From assembly GCA_011800155.1 (NCBI GenBank), contig CM022375.1:868001-932000 (forward strand): a stretch of 64,000 nucleotides of DNA. The letters run 5' to 3'. This DNA comes from Flammulina velutipes (Eukaryota; Basidiomycota; Agaricomycetes; Agaricales; Physalacriaceae). The notes under the pieces are model-generated. The model did not search any database. It was not told the DNA's origin and saw nothing but the letters and a program-made list of their open reading frames with translations. Below are positions 23,258 to 33,772 of this stretch, piece by piece. Every line of letters starts with the position of its first letter. The first letter of the stretch is position 1. Made by a program: the position numbers and the translations under genes.

Positions 23258-24487
23258 TTAGAAAATTAATTTCTTGACATGCCAAACGAGCCTTAATTGC
23301 CCATCCGCGTGCTTGCCCAAACAACTCGGAAATCCAGCATCGATCGTGTTCTTCATCTGCAAAATCACTTTCAACTCCAATTTCTCCAGCCCCGGCATAC
23401 CTGCGAGCACCTTGTCCAAAGCCGTCGTATCCGGCGGAGGTTCCAGATAGTAGCAATCCTGGAAATTGATACTCACAGTCCTCAAAGTCGAGGAAGAGAG
23501 AGTATGGCAGAAGTTGTTCAACGACGTGGAGTTACTTACTGCGAACTTGAAGTGCTCCAAAGTCGGGGGCAATGTGAGGACGGGTGCTACGCAGAGGGAT
23601 CGTATCAGGAAGAGACACAATGAGCAAATGAGGGACTTACTATCGCTATTGCATGTTAGGTTCAGGACGCGTAAGGTAGGTTTATATCGATCCAAAAGCG
23701 CTTGAAGACGCCGGGGACGGCACATCGAGAGTTCATTATCCACGAATGTGATCTCCTCGATGTTCGGAAAGGGTGTCTTGGGGCTTGCGAGGAGGTCCAA
23801 GAACATCAAATCTGACACGTAGCTGAAGTACAGATTGATGGATATGACCTGCGGCACCAGCTTCGGCGCCTCAAAGTTGTGTGTATCCCACATAACGCAG
23901 CGCTCGGGGTCAAACTGAGAGGGGTCCGCGACGAGGTCCCAGATCTGTCCAGCAATTGGGCATAAATCCGAGATGATCACATGGCAGAGGGTGAAAGTGG
24001 TGAGATGAGAGAAGACACGAATGATGTCGAGGAGGGCGGCAAGAGAGGGAGAGGAGAAATGCATTCCGAACTTTTTGAGCGTAATCAATGGGTACAAGGA
24101 TGAGGGGATGGCCGCCAAGACGTAATTGAACTTTGAGATATCGGCTTCGTCCACCGACACTTCTTCCAACTTGGGTGCCATCATAAGCAAGACGACGAAG
24201 TTTATGTATACATCGAGCGGCAACTTGAAGTCCGCCAGATCGGAGGGTGAGGACATGGAGATGAAGAAGATAGAACAGATTATTTGACCAAGGGCTGGGG
24301 TTCCGGTGATGACTGGGAGGAGGCGCGCTAAAGACTTGGACGATTCAAACTTTAGGTTTTTGAAGCGATGTTCCCGGATGTAGGGTATGGTCTCTGGCCA
24401 TACATAACTGACTGTTGAAAGAGTCTTTTGATCATGTGCGAGCTCATGGACGATGAGGGCCTTGATCTCCAATGGAAAGGACGACAT
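23258..24487 (-). CDS. F-box-like protein, PLEIKAL family
   Basis: Model complement(join(23258..23586, 23641..24487)), 391 aa. The 54-nt phase-1 intron is a multiple of three without a stop, so retention would insert 18 residues in frame. It begins FPLEIKALIVHELAHD with SYVWPETIPYIREHRFK, then leucine-rich blocks (APKLEEVSVDEADIS, FSHLTTFTLCHVI) and CRPRRLQALLDRY; exon 2 ends LRLVWHVKKLIF. ATG 24487 fits the family start; an in-frame ATG at 24520 would add 11 residues. Lies head-to-tail with the more divergent relative at 24.7 kb. Family role: SCF substrate adaptor; target unknown. Confidence 0.8.
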   Translation of the reverse strand: MSSFPLEIKALIVHELAHDQKTLSTVSYVWPETIPYIREHRFKNLKFESSKSLARLLPVITGTPALGQIICSIFFISMSSPSDLADFKLPLDVYINFVVLLMMAPKLEEVSVDEADISKFNYVLAAIPSSLYPLITLKKFGMHFSSPSLAALLDIIRVFSHLTTFTLCHVIISDLCPIAGQIWDLVADPSQFDPERCVMWDTHNFEAPKLVPQVISINLYFSYVSDLMFLDLLASPKTPFPNIEEITFVDNELSMCRPRRLQALLDRYKPTLRVLNLTCNSDSKSLICSLCLFLIRSLCVAPVLTLPPTLEHFKFAVSNSTSLNNFCHTLSSSTLRTVSINFQDCYYLEPPPDTTALDKVLAGMPGLEKLELKVILQMKNTIDAGFPSCLGKHADGQLRLVWHVKKLIF

Positions 24488-24702
24488 TCCGGATGACGGT
24501 GGAAAGGGAAAAAGAGTCATCTTTAGAATTGCAAAATGGGCTCGGGCCGTAACGGGCCGGTGCGATGGATGTTTTGTGGCGTATTAGCATCTGCCCGCCT
24601 TCCGCCTCATTGCTTCTTACAAAACATGGCGCTTCACTTCATAGTATAAAGATCAAGCCGCTGATGGTGACGTCCTGAACAATGTCACATACCTCCCTAA
24701 CT

Positions 24703-25908
24703 CTATTTACATCCCAGCCAGATCAACTCCAATCCTCCCTTTATATGCTTCTTTACACATCTCGGAAATCCCCGCTCGACCGTATCCTTTGGCGCAAACT
24801 CAACGCTGATACTTAGTCGTTCCAGAGAGTCCACACCAGCGAGCACCTCGTCCAAAAGTCTCGTATCCGCAAACTCCCCCATGTAACTGGATATCACCAC
24901 AGTTATAAGCTTCACCGATGCGGAAGAGAGAGTCTGGCAGAACGATTCCAACCACGTCGCATGAGAAATAGCGAACTTGAAGTGCTCCAAAGTATGAGGA
25001 AATGTGAGTACAGGCGCTGGACGCAATAATGAGTATATATACCCACGCGGAGGGAAACACGACGTACTAGTAGCACCACGATCGACGCCTAAATCCAAGA
25101 CGCGCAGCGTCCCATTATACCGCTCAATAAGCGCAGGAAGGCGCTGCGTCCGACACCTCGCGATGTCCGAATCAACCAATATGATCTCCTCGACGTTCGG
25201 AAATGGTGTCTTGGGGCTGGATATCAGATCCAATAAGATCAAGTCTACCGATGACCCCAGATTGACCTTCAACGTCGTAATTCGGGACACTGTATCCGGC
25301 ACTTCAAAGTCGCGTACATTCCATGGAATGCAGACGTCGGGGGAGAAGTCCGACGACGCGTCTGCTCCATCCCATAATTCAGCAATTATGACTGATAGCT
25401 CCTCGATGTACAAGTTGAAGAAATGGAGAGTGGTGAGATGCGGGAGGGAACAGATGATATCGAAGAGAGTGGAAAGGGTAGACATGGAGGCGAAATTGAC
25501 GGAGAGTATTTTGAGATGCGGCAGTGCGTGGAATTTGAAGGCGGCCATTGCAAGGTTGAATTTGGTTAGATCCATGTAATCCAAAACGAGTTCTTCCAGG
25601 TTAAATGCGCAGGAGACCAAAGCGAGCGTGTCTGCCTCCGGATCCGCGCTCATGAAACCTCGACGACAGTAGATGTTGATACGACGAATTATGGTAGATA
25701 TCTCTGGGGCAGCGTGAATGATATCGAGGAGAGGTGACAGTGTACGGAGATCGGCAATGACGAGGTTCTTGAAGCGATACTGCCGGATGAAAGGAATAGT
25801 GTCCGGCCACGCGAAGCAGAGCCCAGAGAGGGTGCGCTCTCGTTGCTGATCCGAGATCCAGATTTCGTGGATGATGAGAGCCTTGATATCTAACGGGATG
25901 TATGACAT
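24703..25908 (-). CDS. F-box-like protein, divergent PLDIKAL member
   Basis: Model complement(join(24703..25016, 25068..25908)), 384 aa, with a 51-nt phase-1 intron that is also read-through compatible. It begins IPLDIKALIIHEIWISDQ with CFAWPDTIPFIRQYRFK. Leucine-rich blocks (FNLEELVLDYMDLT, LPHLTTLHFFNLYI) and CRTQRLPALIERY precede the intron. The end FAPKDTVERGFPRCV...LELIWLG matches the orphan fragment at 12.1 kb, showing a second gene of this subtype once existed on the plus strand. An in-frame ATG at 25938 is possible, but family alignment favours 25908. Confidence 0.8.
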   Translation of the reverse strand: MSYIPLDIKALIIHEIWISDQQRERTLSGLCFAWPDTIPFIRQYRFKNLVIADLRTLSPLLDIIHAAPEISTIIRRINIYCRRGFMSADPEADTLALVSCAFNLEELVLDYMDLTKFNLAMAAFKFHALPHLKILSVNFASMSTLSTLFDIICSLPHLTTLHFFNLYIEELSVIIAELWDGADASSDFSPDVCIPWNVRDFEVPDTVSRITTLKVNLGSSVDLILLDLISSPKTPFPNVEEIILVDSDIARCRTQRLPALIERYNGTLRVLDLGVDRGATSTSCFPPRGYIYSLLRPAPVLTFPHTLEHFKFAISHATWLESFCQTLSSASVKLITVVISSYMGEFADTRLLDEVLAGVDSLERLSISVEFAPKDTVERGFPRCVKKHIKGGLELIWLGCK

Positions 25909-26098
25909 GGACGTTGAGAGGGTAAGAAAGAAGAACATGATTTAGTATTCAATGGCTCAATCAAGTGTTTCCGGCAAGTGCCGCTAGGCCCTGTGGCGTA
26001 ATTTCGACACAGCCGGAATAAACATGAAGGGCAAGATATTTTTACATTTAGAGCATTACACTTGTTACAATTCGACACGTATTTGTATTCCACTTTAG

Positions 26099-27398
26099 CT
26101 AAGCGCCACAGAGAAGTTTTGCGAATTGCGCAGTCACCAGACTTGCTTCCTTCTCGACTGTCACTATCGACGCTGCACCGCATGACTCGCTCTCAAGATG
26201 CTGGATGAGTCCGGAGCACAGCGTGAACGTCGAGCTACAGTCCGGGCATCTGAGGTAGATGTATCAGCGCTGTAAACGTCGAATACGGTAGGACATACTT
26301 GAACATGTCATCGTCGTGAGCGGCCGACGTTATATGCCTATTCAGGCAGAAGAGAGTTTTAAACGTCTTTTCGCACTTCGGGCATTCGTACGCAACACCG
26401 TTGAATGCGTCTTCGGTAGCGACCTCAGCCGTAACGGTTCCCAATGAGAGGGAGTTGCTGGCCGACACCGATGTGGCGCTCGAGAATATCTCGCTAACAT
26501 CGCTCGTTTCCGAAGTTTCGTCCTCGGTAATCAAAATAGATGGTTTGACTTTGAGAGCCTGAATGGCTTGAGCGACGTGCTGACGAGTGAGCCCGGGGGT
26601 GCATTCACCCGACTCAATATGGTGCGCTATGCTCGACGGCTCCTTGAACAGCTGCGGGCACAAAGCGCACTTCGTTGTACGTGGCTTGTGGGCAATTGAA
26701 CTTTTGTGCTGTGGACGGAGGTCATAATTGAGGGAGATAGACGTTGTAGATGGACGCACCATGCTCAAATGAAGCCTCTCCTCAAAGCCTTGAGCGCATA
26801 CCAAGCACCAGTTGTGCTTAAGGTCGAGATGACTGTCCATGAGCGCTTCCGTCGCAAGATATATGTCACACTCCTTGCAGTAAAGTGTGTCATAACCGTC
26901 GTAGTAACGCGGAGGACGATGAAGAGTTTTTCTCACATGCTGGATGTATGGTTAGAACATACGAGTAGAAATGACTGGAATATACCTCTCGCAGCAGAGG
27001 GGCGGTCGTAAAGACCTCTGTACACTCTTTTACGCAGAGGAAGTGGTCATTCCTCTTGAGGGAGCAATGGTATTTCAGATCTTCCCAAGAGTTGCAATCC
27101 TTGTGGCAAACGTAGCATGTAAGGGGGTCCCGCCAGCCATTCTTAACATGAACGCTCGACTTGAGATGCTACGCTCATGGACTAAGATCAGTAATCGAGC
27201 AATAACACGAGGTTCACATACCCGCGCAAGGAATCTCGGCTGAAAGAACAGACGACGGCAGTCAGAGCAGTAATGGTGGTCCTTTCGTTCGGCGGCACAG
27301 TGGGCATGAAGAGCGTCTTCATTCGAGAACGTACGGCGACACTGAGAGCAATCATGGGCGATGACCATGGTGGCTATCAGTAAGTCCTTGGAAATCAT
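26099..27398 (-). CDS. C2H2 zinc-finger protein, copy 2 (five exons)
   Basis: Model complement(join(26099..26249, 26299..26708, 26760..26939, 26986..27168, 27222..27398)), 366 aa, all phases closed. Same finger order as copy 1: CSQCRRTFSNEDALHAHC, CYVCHKDCNSW, CKECDIYL, CALCPQLF, YECPKCEKTF and CPDCSSTF. The third intron (51 nt) is in frame without a stop, so an extended exon is possible. The linker after the fourth finger has lost the segment SDVGASISGIN of copy 1. A TTTATAAG element lies at 27417-27424, about 20 nt before the start. Probably a nucleic-acid-binding protein; no target can be inferred. Confidence 0.85.
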
Positions 27399-27594
27399 AC
27401 TCTGGGCCAGGAGCGTCTTATAAACTCTCGGAAGGTGTCACGCGCCCGTTCTGGGCCCGGATTTCGAAGAGAAGATGTGATAGGCTAAGGCTAAACATGG
27501 GCGCCTATCTCATGACTTCCGAAGATATAGCGCAGCCGGTCTAGTAAAGAAAACCATTTGAAGTACTTATCTCTACCAGTCTTACAAAAACAGT

Positions 27595-30147
27595 CTACAC
27601 GATACTAAAATTGTTCAACTTCATCATCACTTCCTCCAGTCGCATCCTCTTCGCCTGCATATCGTCCCTCTGCGCAGAAACTTGCGGGTCTTCAGCGAAG
27701 TACCCACGAACACGAGATACTGCGCCATCCTCCCCAATTCCCAAGCCACGAACTAGGGCTTCATGAATGCCCTTCGAGAATGCAAGGAGGCAATCATGGT
27801 CGATAACTCGCGGGACGTTATCGATGATGCGCTAATAGACGAATATCAGCCACATACGCTCTACAGAACAGAGGCAAGAACTAACCTTATACGCGACTTG
27901 GAAGTAGGCACGCACCTCCGCCATGAGGATGATATCTTGACTCTCCGATATTGGCCCCGCGTCCTGGCAACTATTATTAGCAAACTATCACCTGCGTCAA
28001 AATAATACTCACACCGCTACCATCCCCATCAGCGTCCCGTTCTTCACTAAACAGTGTGATGTACTTCTCCCTATACGACTCAAAATAATGGTCATTGAGA
28101 GTAAACGGGTGCTGTTCAAGCTCCAAGAGCCAGTCAAGCCGCTTCACAGTATCCTCTTGTATCTTGTCCATCAGACAGTCGACAACATTCCTTCATACTC
28201 CTTCAGTCCACAGTAAATAATGAAAGGGAAACAGACCTGATGCTCTCCTTCATTCCCGCAAACCGACCAAAATGGCTCTCAACCATGTTCGTCAACAACT
28301 CACGCAGGCGCTTGAATACGCTCAGCGCACAAGCCCTCGTGATGGTAGGCCAATCCTCCAAGCACTGTTGGATGAGGTCTGCTTTCGCCGAGAACGGTAT
28401 ATTAAATGGCAGTTCGCGCGTAATCCGCCTAACAACACGAATAAGCATCCGACAAAAGAATCGGAAAGTAAACGTACGCATTGATGAAAACATTGATATC
28501 ATTAGCGTTCCGAGGGCGCGCCCAAGTCGATTCACCGTCCCCGTCAAAGGAGAACTGGGGTTTCGTCCCTTTGATCAGTGTTTGGAACTGGACATACATG
28601 ACGCGACACTGCTGGATGAGCTCTTGGTCCTTCCCGGATACACAGTCGTTGACGCATCCCTCGAACCGGTTGATGAGGCGCAGGAGATCAGACGTCGGGT
28701 TCGCAGACGGCGGGTCAGGGATACCGCGTAAGACCTCACGGACCTCCTGGAGAGACTTCTTCGAATCGTCCCGCAGACCTGGGAGACTATTCGAGAAACT
28801 TTATCAGTCCTGTAACCAAGATAGAATGCGAAGACAACGAACGTTTCCTCGATCCTTGCTCTAAGCAACTTGCTAAGCTCCTTCGTGAGGTTGGGAACAC
28901 CCATACGGTTCTTGATAGACGTCAAAGCATCCTTCCACGGGTCCGTCTTCGAGAAGTACAGCTTCTCGCGTTTCCGAGCTTCGGCGTGGTCGAGAAGCTC
29001 CGTGAGTTCCTGTGGGTTGGGTTGCTTCGTTACGAAATAGCCATGGAGGAGTCGGTGACTGCGACCTGCAATAACGTCGAACCAGGCGCTTTCCTCGCCA
29101 GCCTGGAGCGTGTCGGGTTTCGTGAGGACGCCTACAGACAGGACGGATAAGTTTCTGGAAGTCATGAGTAGAGGAAGGCGCTTACCAAGTGTACGAAGCC
29201 CAAGAGGATCGACCTCCTTCGCGAGGAGCGCGGCGGATTGGTTCTGCATATCGTCTAGCAATCCATGAGCAAGGACAGCTAGTAAGAGATGAACGATCAC
29301 AGACCTCGCATCGTAATAGTCAACAAAATCAATGTATTGCCACGGATATGGTCCAAGACGAGGTTGCGGACCAAATCGATGACACTACGGTCTTCGTTGG
29401 AGACGATACCTACACAAAGGACGCGCCTTTAGCAAGAAACAAGCGGACCGAGGATGGGACATACCAGGAAGATCGATAAATGACAGGTCCGGAATATCTG
29501 GCCCAGAAACGTCGAGGCAAACAACGTTGCAAGAGAACTGCAGTTGACACTCAAAATCGGTGTTGTTGCTCGCTGCATCGAAAGTCAAGAACGAATCCGC
29601 CAGAGTGTTTGGGTTCAACACGGCGAGCTGGGCGCGACGCAGCATCAGTTCGAGCACATCCTTATCGTAAATGACTGGCCCAAACGCCTTTTCCTTGACA
29701 TCGAGGAGGCGGTTGCCAAACTCGTCTTTTTCGAAACGTAGATAAATCTTGCACTGCCATTCGTTGGGTGAATGCGAAAGACGACATTCCATAGGACATC
29801 TATACGTCGTTCATAAGAACAGGTATTGGGGAATGGAGAGGCGAACACGAACCTCGTACACGTCCCAGCAGCGCGAGGGACTTTGATCTTCGAGCTCATG
29901 AGTACTGGCACCCTTGAAAGTATAGAACGCAAACGTACATCAGCGATAGCTTCTACCAATGAGCTCTTCCCCGCCGATTGGTTCCCGATCACAGCGATAC
30001 GCGGGAGGTTTATATCTGCCTGTGCACTGCGCAAAATGGTGAGGTGCAAACAGAGAGGAAGATCAGGAATACATACCCAAGCGCTCTCAGCTCATTGACC
30101 AACTTGATGAGGTTACGGGAATGCTGGGCATATTCTTGAGTCGCCAT
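27595..30147 (-). CDS. Dynamin-like GTPase (12 exons)
   Basis: Model complement(join(27595..27831, 27886..27963, 28013..28190, 28237..28428, 28478..28786, 28843..29131, 29186..29254, 29305..29409, 29465..29799, 29853..29887, 29939..30026, 30077..30147)), 661 aa, all phases closed. GTPase motifs in order: G1 GNQSAGKSS (about residues 37-45), G2 region with PRAAGTCTRCPMECR, G3 DLPG followed by IVSNEDRS, G4 TKPD (about 239-242). The middle/stalk region follows (LSKLLRARIEETLPGLRDD), and a GTPase-effector-like C-terminus (MAEVRAYFQVAYKRIIDNVPR, HEALVRGLGIG). I see no PH domain or proline-rich tail, so it is closer to the Vps1/Mx style. Dynamins self-assemble and hydrolyse GTP to remodel membranes; the precise organelle is not inferable. 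ATG 30147 starts MATQEYAQHS. Confidence 0.93.
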
Positions 30148-30892
30148 TGTGAGGATGGGGGGGTCGGAGAGGGAGCGTCTCTTGGCGTCCAACTTTAAAT
30201 CCTCGAAATAAGGTCGATGGGCGCCTAAAGGAAGTTTTATGAGGCTCGCAAAAGCGTAAATGGCTGCCATTACTAACGCTTGCACAAGGATCCCCCGAAA
30301 CGTGTTGAGGTTGCCGGACGGGACAACACGATAGGTGCAAGTCGCCGTGGACTGGGAACGAGTTCTATTCGATGGTCAGACGAAACTAAATAAAAGAATA
30401 AGAAACGGTGCCTTACCGTGACGGTATTAGTCAGGTAGTCACCTTCGAACGCACAATTATCCAGAGTCGCAGTCAGATTAGGGCATAGTGTTCAGTAAAC
30501 ATGCATCTATCCGATAGTATCCGCTAAGCGCTTAACAGAAGTAAAAGGCAAATGGGCTGATTCGCAAAAGCACATGGGGAAGATGTTCCATAGACCTAAA
30601 GGGTGTGGCAAGAGCAAAATAAACGGGAACGGAAGCAGACTGTATCGAAAACGAGGACAACATGGAGGAAGGAAAGTAAAAAACGCTTTCTCGGGCCGAT
30701 ATTCCGATAGCGCCCGACAAGACGCTTCGGACAAGGAAGAGCGTCAAAGCATCCACATGAAGGCCGGATAATTTGGTATCATTGGCAAACCACAACGGAA
30801 AATGTCGCCGCAAGCAGAAAATACACCGTGAAAGAGCTTGGCATAGCTAGGAGAGGAAATGGCTCTCGAAATGAACGTACACCTTCTCGCCT
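30148..30892. other. Intergenic, nothing recognised
   Basis: An open extension upstream of the dynamin ATG (to about 30285) exists but lacks dynamin resemblance. The rest holds short frames only. Confidence 0.4.
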
Positions 30893-31797
30893 TCAAACCT
30901 CCCTCCTTTTTCCTTTTTCTTTTCTACTGGCAACGCCGTTCTTGCGACACGCATCCTGAATTCGCTCCACGTTGTTCTTCAACACCAAGATGATGTGATC
31001 AGCCGCCCTCTCGATGGATGTGTTATGCTCACGCTCCGTCTGAACGTATACCGTCATTTGCTCTGTAAGCGCCTCAAATTGATGAATGGCGGACTCCAGA
31101 CGTGACCTGAGTTCCTTCAAGTCCTCCGCTAGCTGTTTGAGATCAGGATCGGGGTCCTCGCATCTGATTTTCTTCTCGCGGCACCAGACGCAGGCGCCGA
31201 GGCGCGGACCGACTATGTCCCTGCAAACTCGATGGCCTTCATGACACGTTTTACATGCTGAGGAGCTTTAGCACAGTGATGGCGATGAGGTGCCGACTTA
31301 CGATTCGGCCTCGATATCCCTTCCACTCTCTTCCTCTTCTTCCCCCGCTCCTGGATGCCGTCGTTCCCTTCGTCTTCCTCCAGGGGCTTGCGTTTATTAC
31401 CACCCGGCCGTGTCTCTCCCACTTTCGCTTTGGCTACGGCTTCTGCGACAAACTGGGGCAGGAGCTCTTCGACGTCGGTGTGGTATTTGGCTTCGGTGAT
31501 TTTGAAAGCCTTAAAAGCAACGCTGTCCTGCTCGTACGCTCGTGAACGTGTACGGTTGTTTTCGTGGATACACATGCACTTTGTGACATATTTGGCACTG
31601 CGCTGGGCGTAGTCCGCTGGCGATTCGCTTTCCTGCATCTGCGGGGGTGCTGGCGCCTGCTGCATTTCCGGTGGGTCGGGATCATCGACGGGGGCTGGGG
31701 CTGGGCCAACGTGGGCGATGATCGCGTCTGAGGCTGCCTTTGCAATGGCGGGATCGACCTTGAAACGCTGAGTGATGTAGGCATCCGAGACAGACAT
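30893..31797 (-). CDS. Cysteine-motif and coiled-coil protein
   Basis: Model complement(join(30893..31257, 31302..31797)), 286 aa; the 44-nt intron is phase 1. The N-terminal half is Pro/Ala-rich around residues 35-70 and then charged (KRKPLEEDEGNDGIQERGK, KKRKRVEG). Directly after the intron comes CKTCHEGHRVC, then CVWCREKKIRC, two CxxC-type clusters that could bind zinc, followed by a heptad-like region (LKQLAEDLKELRSRLESAI) and a lysine-rich tail. The arrangement is familiar from multicopy agaricomycete proteins of unknown function with a fungal zinc-cluster-like CREKKIRC motif. DNA binding is possible but unproven. Using the other acceptor frame gives an early stop after EFAGT, so the chosen phase is preferred. 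Confidence 0.7.
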
Positions 31798-32256
31798 GTT
31801 GGTGCAACTCTGAGAGTGGGAAGCCAAGACGTTTGCATGGAGGGTGCGAAATCTCCGCTTGGATGCTACTACACGAGAGATCTTTGCGTGAGTATACATT
31901 CGTGAGACGACGAATTCACACACCAGCTTCGCCATCAACGCATATGGCAACGTTATGGTTGAAATGAGGGCACGTAGATGGGTCAAAGGGTTCTCCATGA
32001 TGGCACGGGAGAGAAGAAGCTCGCCTAAAATACAACTTTCCTTCTATTCGCCAACTGTGAAAGATAAGCGGGGATATGCTGGCATGTGGTAACATGGTCT
32101 TGGGATCTACAACGTGTTTGAGCGACGAGTGAGACAGAACAGAACTATGATGTGGAAAATTGCATGATAGTGGAAAGACGCAAGAGTAGTCGTTTGAATG
32201 TATACGGGCTACATCGATATCTTCGAACCAGAAGGTAACCTGCAACAAACGAATAT
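31798..32256. other. Intergenic, nothing recognised
   Basis: An in-frame extension of the upstream exon reaches about 31998 without family resemblance. Confidence 0.35.
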
Positions 32257-32317
32257 ACTCCCTCAGAGGGATCGAACCTCCCGAGCCGTGAGGCAAGGTT
32301 CCAAACAGCGAGGGAGT
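32257..32317 (-). repeat. tRNA-like T-arm element, copy 4
   Basis: On the minus strand ACTCCCTC ... GGGAGGTTCGATCCCTC, then GAGGGAGT. The outer stem differs from copy 1 (CCCCCTC/GAGGGGG) yet still pairs over 8 bp. Both strands of the stem changed together. Confidence 0.7.
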
Positions 32318-33523
32318 GAACGGGCAAGGGATCGGTCGTGGGTGTCAACGAATCTAGAACGTCAAAATAAGGATTAATCGTACAAATGATTGACGAGAAT
32401 CTGCTTGCCTGGTGCTGAAGACGATCAAGAGTTACACCGTCACTTGTCATGGACACAACTGGGGTATGTACCACAATTATTCAAGCCAGCCTCTTATAGT
32501 CCTCATTACCTGCAAACTGGCTGAGGGCGCAGAGGAGCTCGGGGACTAGAAGTTCTAGTAGAAGCATGGGAAGTCTAAAAGGCATTCTGAGAGGTAGGCA
32601 AGATAGACTCAGAGATATTGACACACCGTGCGTGTGAGGCCTTGCGTCTCCGTTCTGGTCGTCCTCCCCACGTATGCCAACTGGGGGTCCAGTCCAGTGT
32701 TCGCGGTGATGGACCTCTATATTGCCTGGAAGTTCCGAAGGCTTTGGCAGTGTGGAACAATCACTAGCCAACGAATTATCTTGTATCCTGCAAAAAAGAT
32801 CATGATACTCACTGCACGCCGATTTTGGGTAGGACGAGACGTCCTTACCCTCCCTACCGCCAATATTCGGAGAATGTTCCATGTTGACCAGAACTTAGAT
32901 GGACCGTCTTCTGCGCTGGCAAAGACCTCGACATGGCGGTCAAAGGCAAGGGCGAGGGGAGGCTGATGACAATCAAATCATAGCAACACGTGACTAACGC
33001 GTCGACGACGCGCGCGTCTGAAAATATCGAAAGGTACTTACTTCATGCCACAGAGTTGTTGATGCTGTGAATGAAAGTGATTAGAAAGTAATGTTCCCGA
33101 ATGGCGTAGCCTTCATACAGCCAGAGCTTGATAGCTGATGATTCGCCGGCTGACCATATGGCAGCTACCACTGACACTTATTTTTTGTCGACTTTGTTCT
33201 TCCTACTTCCTTCACAAGCACCACCATTTTCTCCTCGCATTCTCTGTGACAATGGCTGAGATCGGTGTTGGGATATTCAGGGCAGGCGCAGCCGTTGGAG
33301 CAGCCGTGTACTCAGCTGCGATGAGTACTCACTCTTCGCAGAAAACAGAAACACAATTACACACTGAATCGTTCGAAGGGGCCTATGAGAGGAAATAAAT
33401 CCATGACGGAAAGCACAAATACATCGAAAGTATCTACAAACGGTTTCTAGAGCATCTAACACAAGCCTCAAGATGACAATTTCGACACACCTAGTATGAG
33501 ACCATCAGTATCAACGCCACATA
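32318..33523. other. Intergenic; possible small spliced gene not resolved
   Basis: Minus-strand frames at 32481-32882 contain potential donor/acceptor pairs (for example GTGTGTCAAT..CTCTCAG), but no convincing start, family or phase-closed product. No feature called. Confidence 0.35.
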
Positions 33524-33772
33524 TCATATACAACAAAAACGTACCAAGATGAAATCCCGAAGGTAATGATGGCATTCTTCGCATTCCGCACCACCATTCC
33601 TCCTCCTCCAACGATGTTGATCACAATCATGATAGTTTCTCAAATGGTCCACCCGCATCTGCACCGCTGCTTGATATCCGTCAAATTGCGCCAGCACCTG
33701 CTGCACCGGAAACTGCCAACCCGCCGGAATCTGCGCCTGAGCCGCCGCTGCTCTCGGCATCTCATTTGCCAC
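33524..33772 (-). pseudogene. 3' relic of an RBR ubiquitin-ligase gene
   Basis: The frame contains LRNYHDCDQHRWRRRNGGAEC then CEECHHYL. This is the tail following RING2 in this gene family, present also as a YHDCDRRNGGA / CEECHHDL reading in the decayed copy at 39 kb. No RING1, IBR or RING2 precedes it. The flanking noncoding sequence (33420-33470) is also close to that beside the copy at 38.93 kb. Confidence 0.65.

Noticed and set aside
30148..30285. N-terminal extension of the dynamin-like protein
   Set aside because: The in-frame extension has no dynamin resemblance and the ATG at 30147 is directly followed by a family-like start; no transcript evidence is available.
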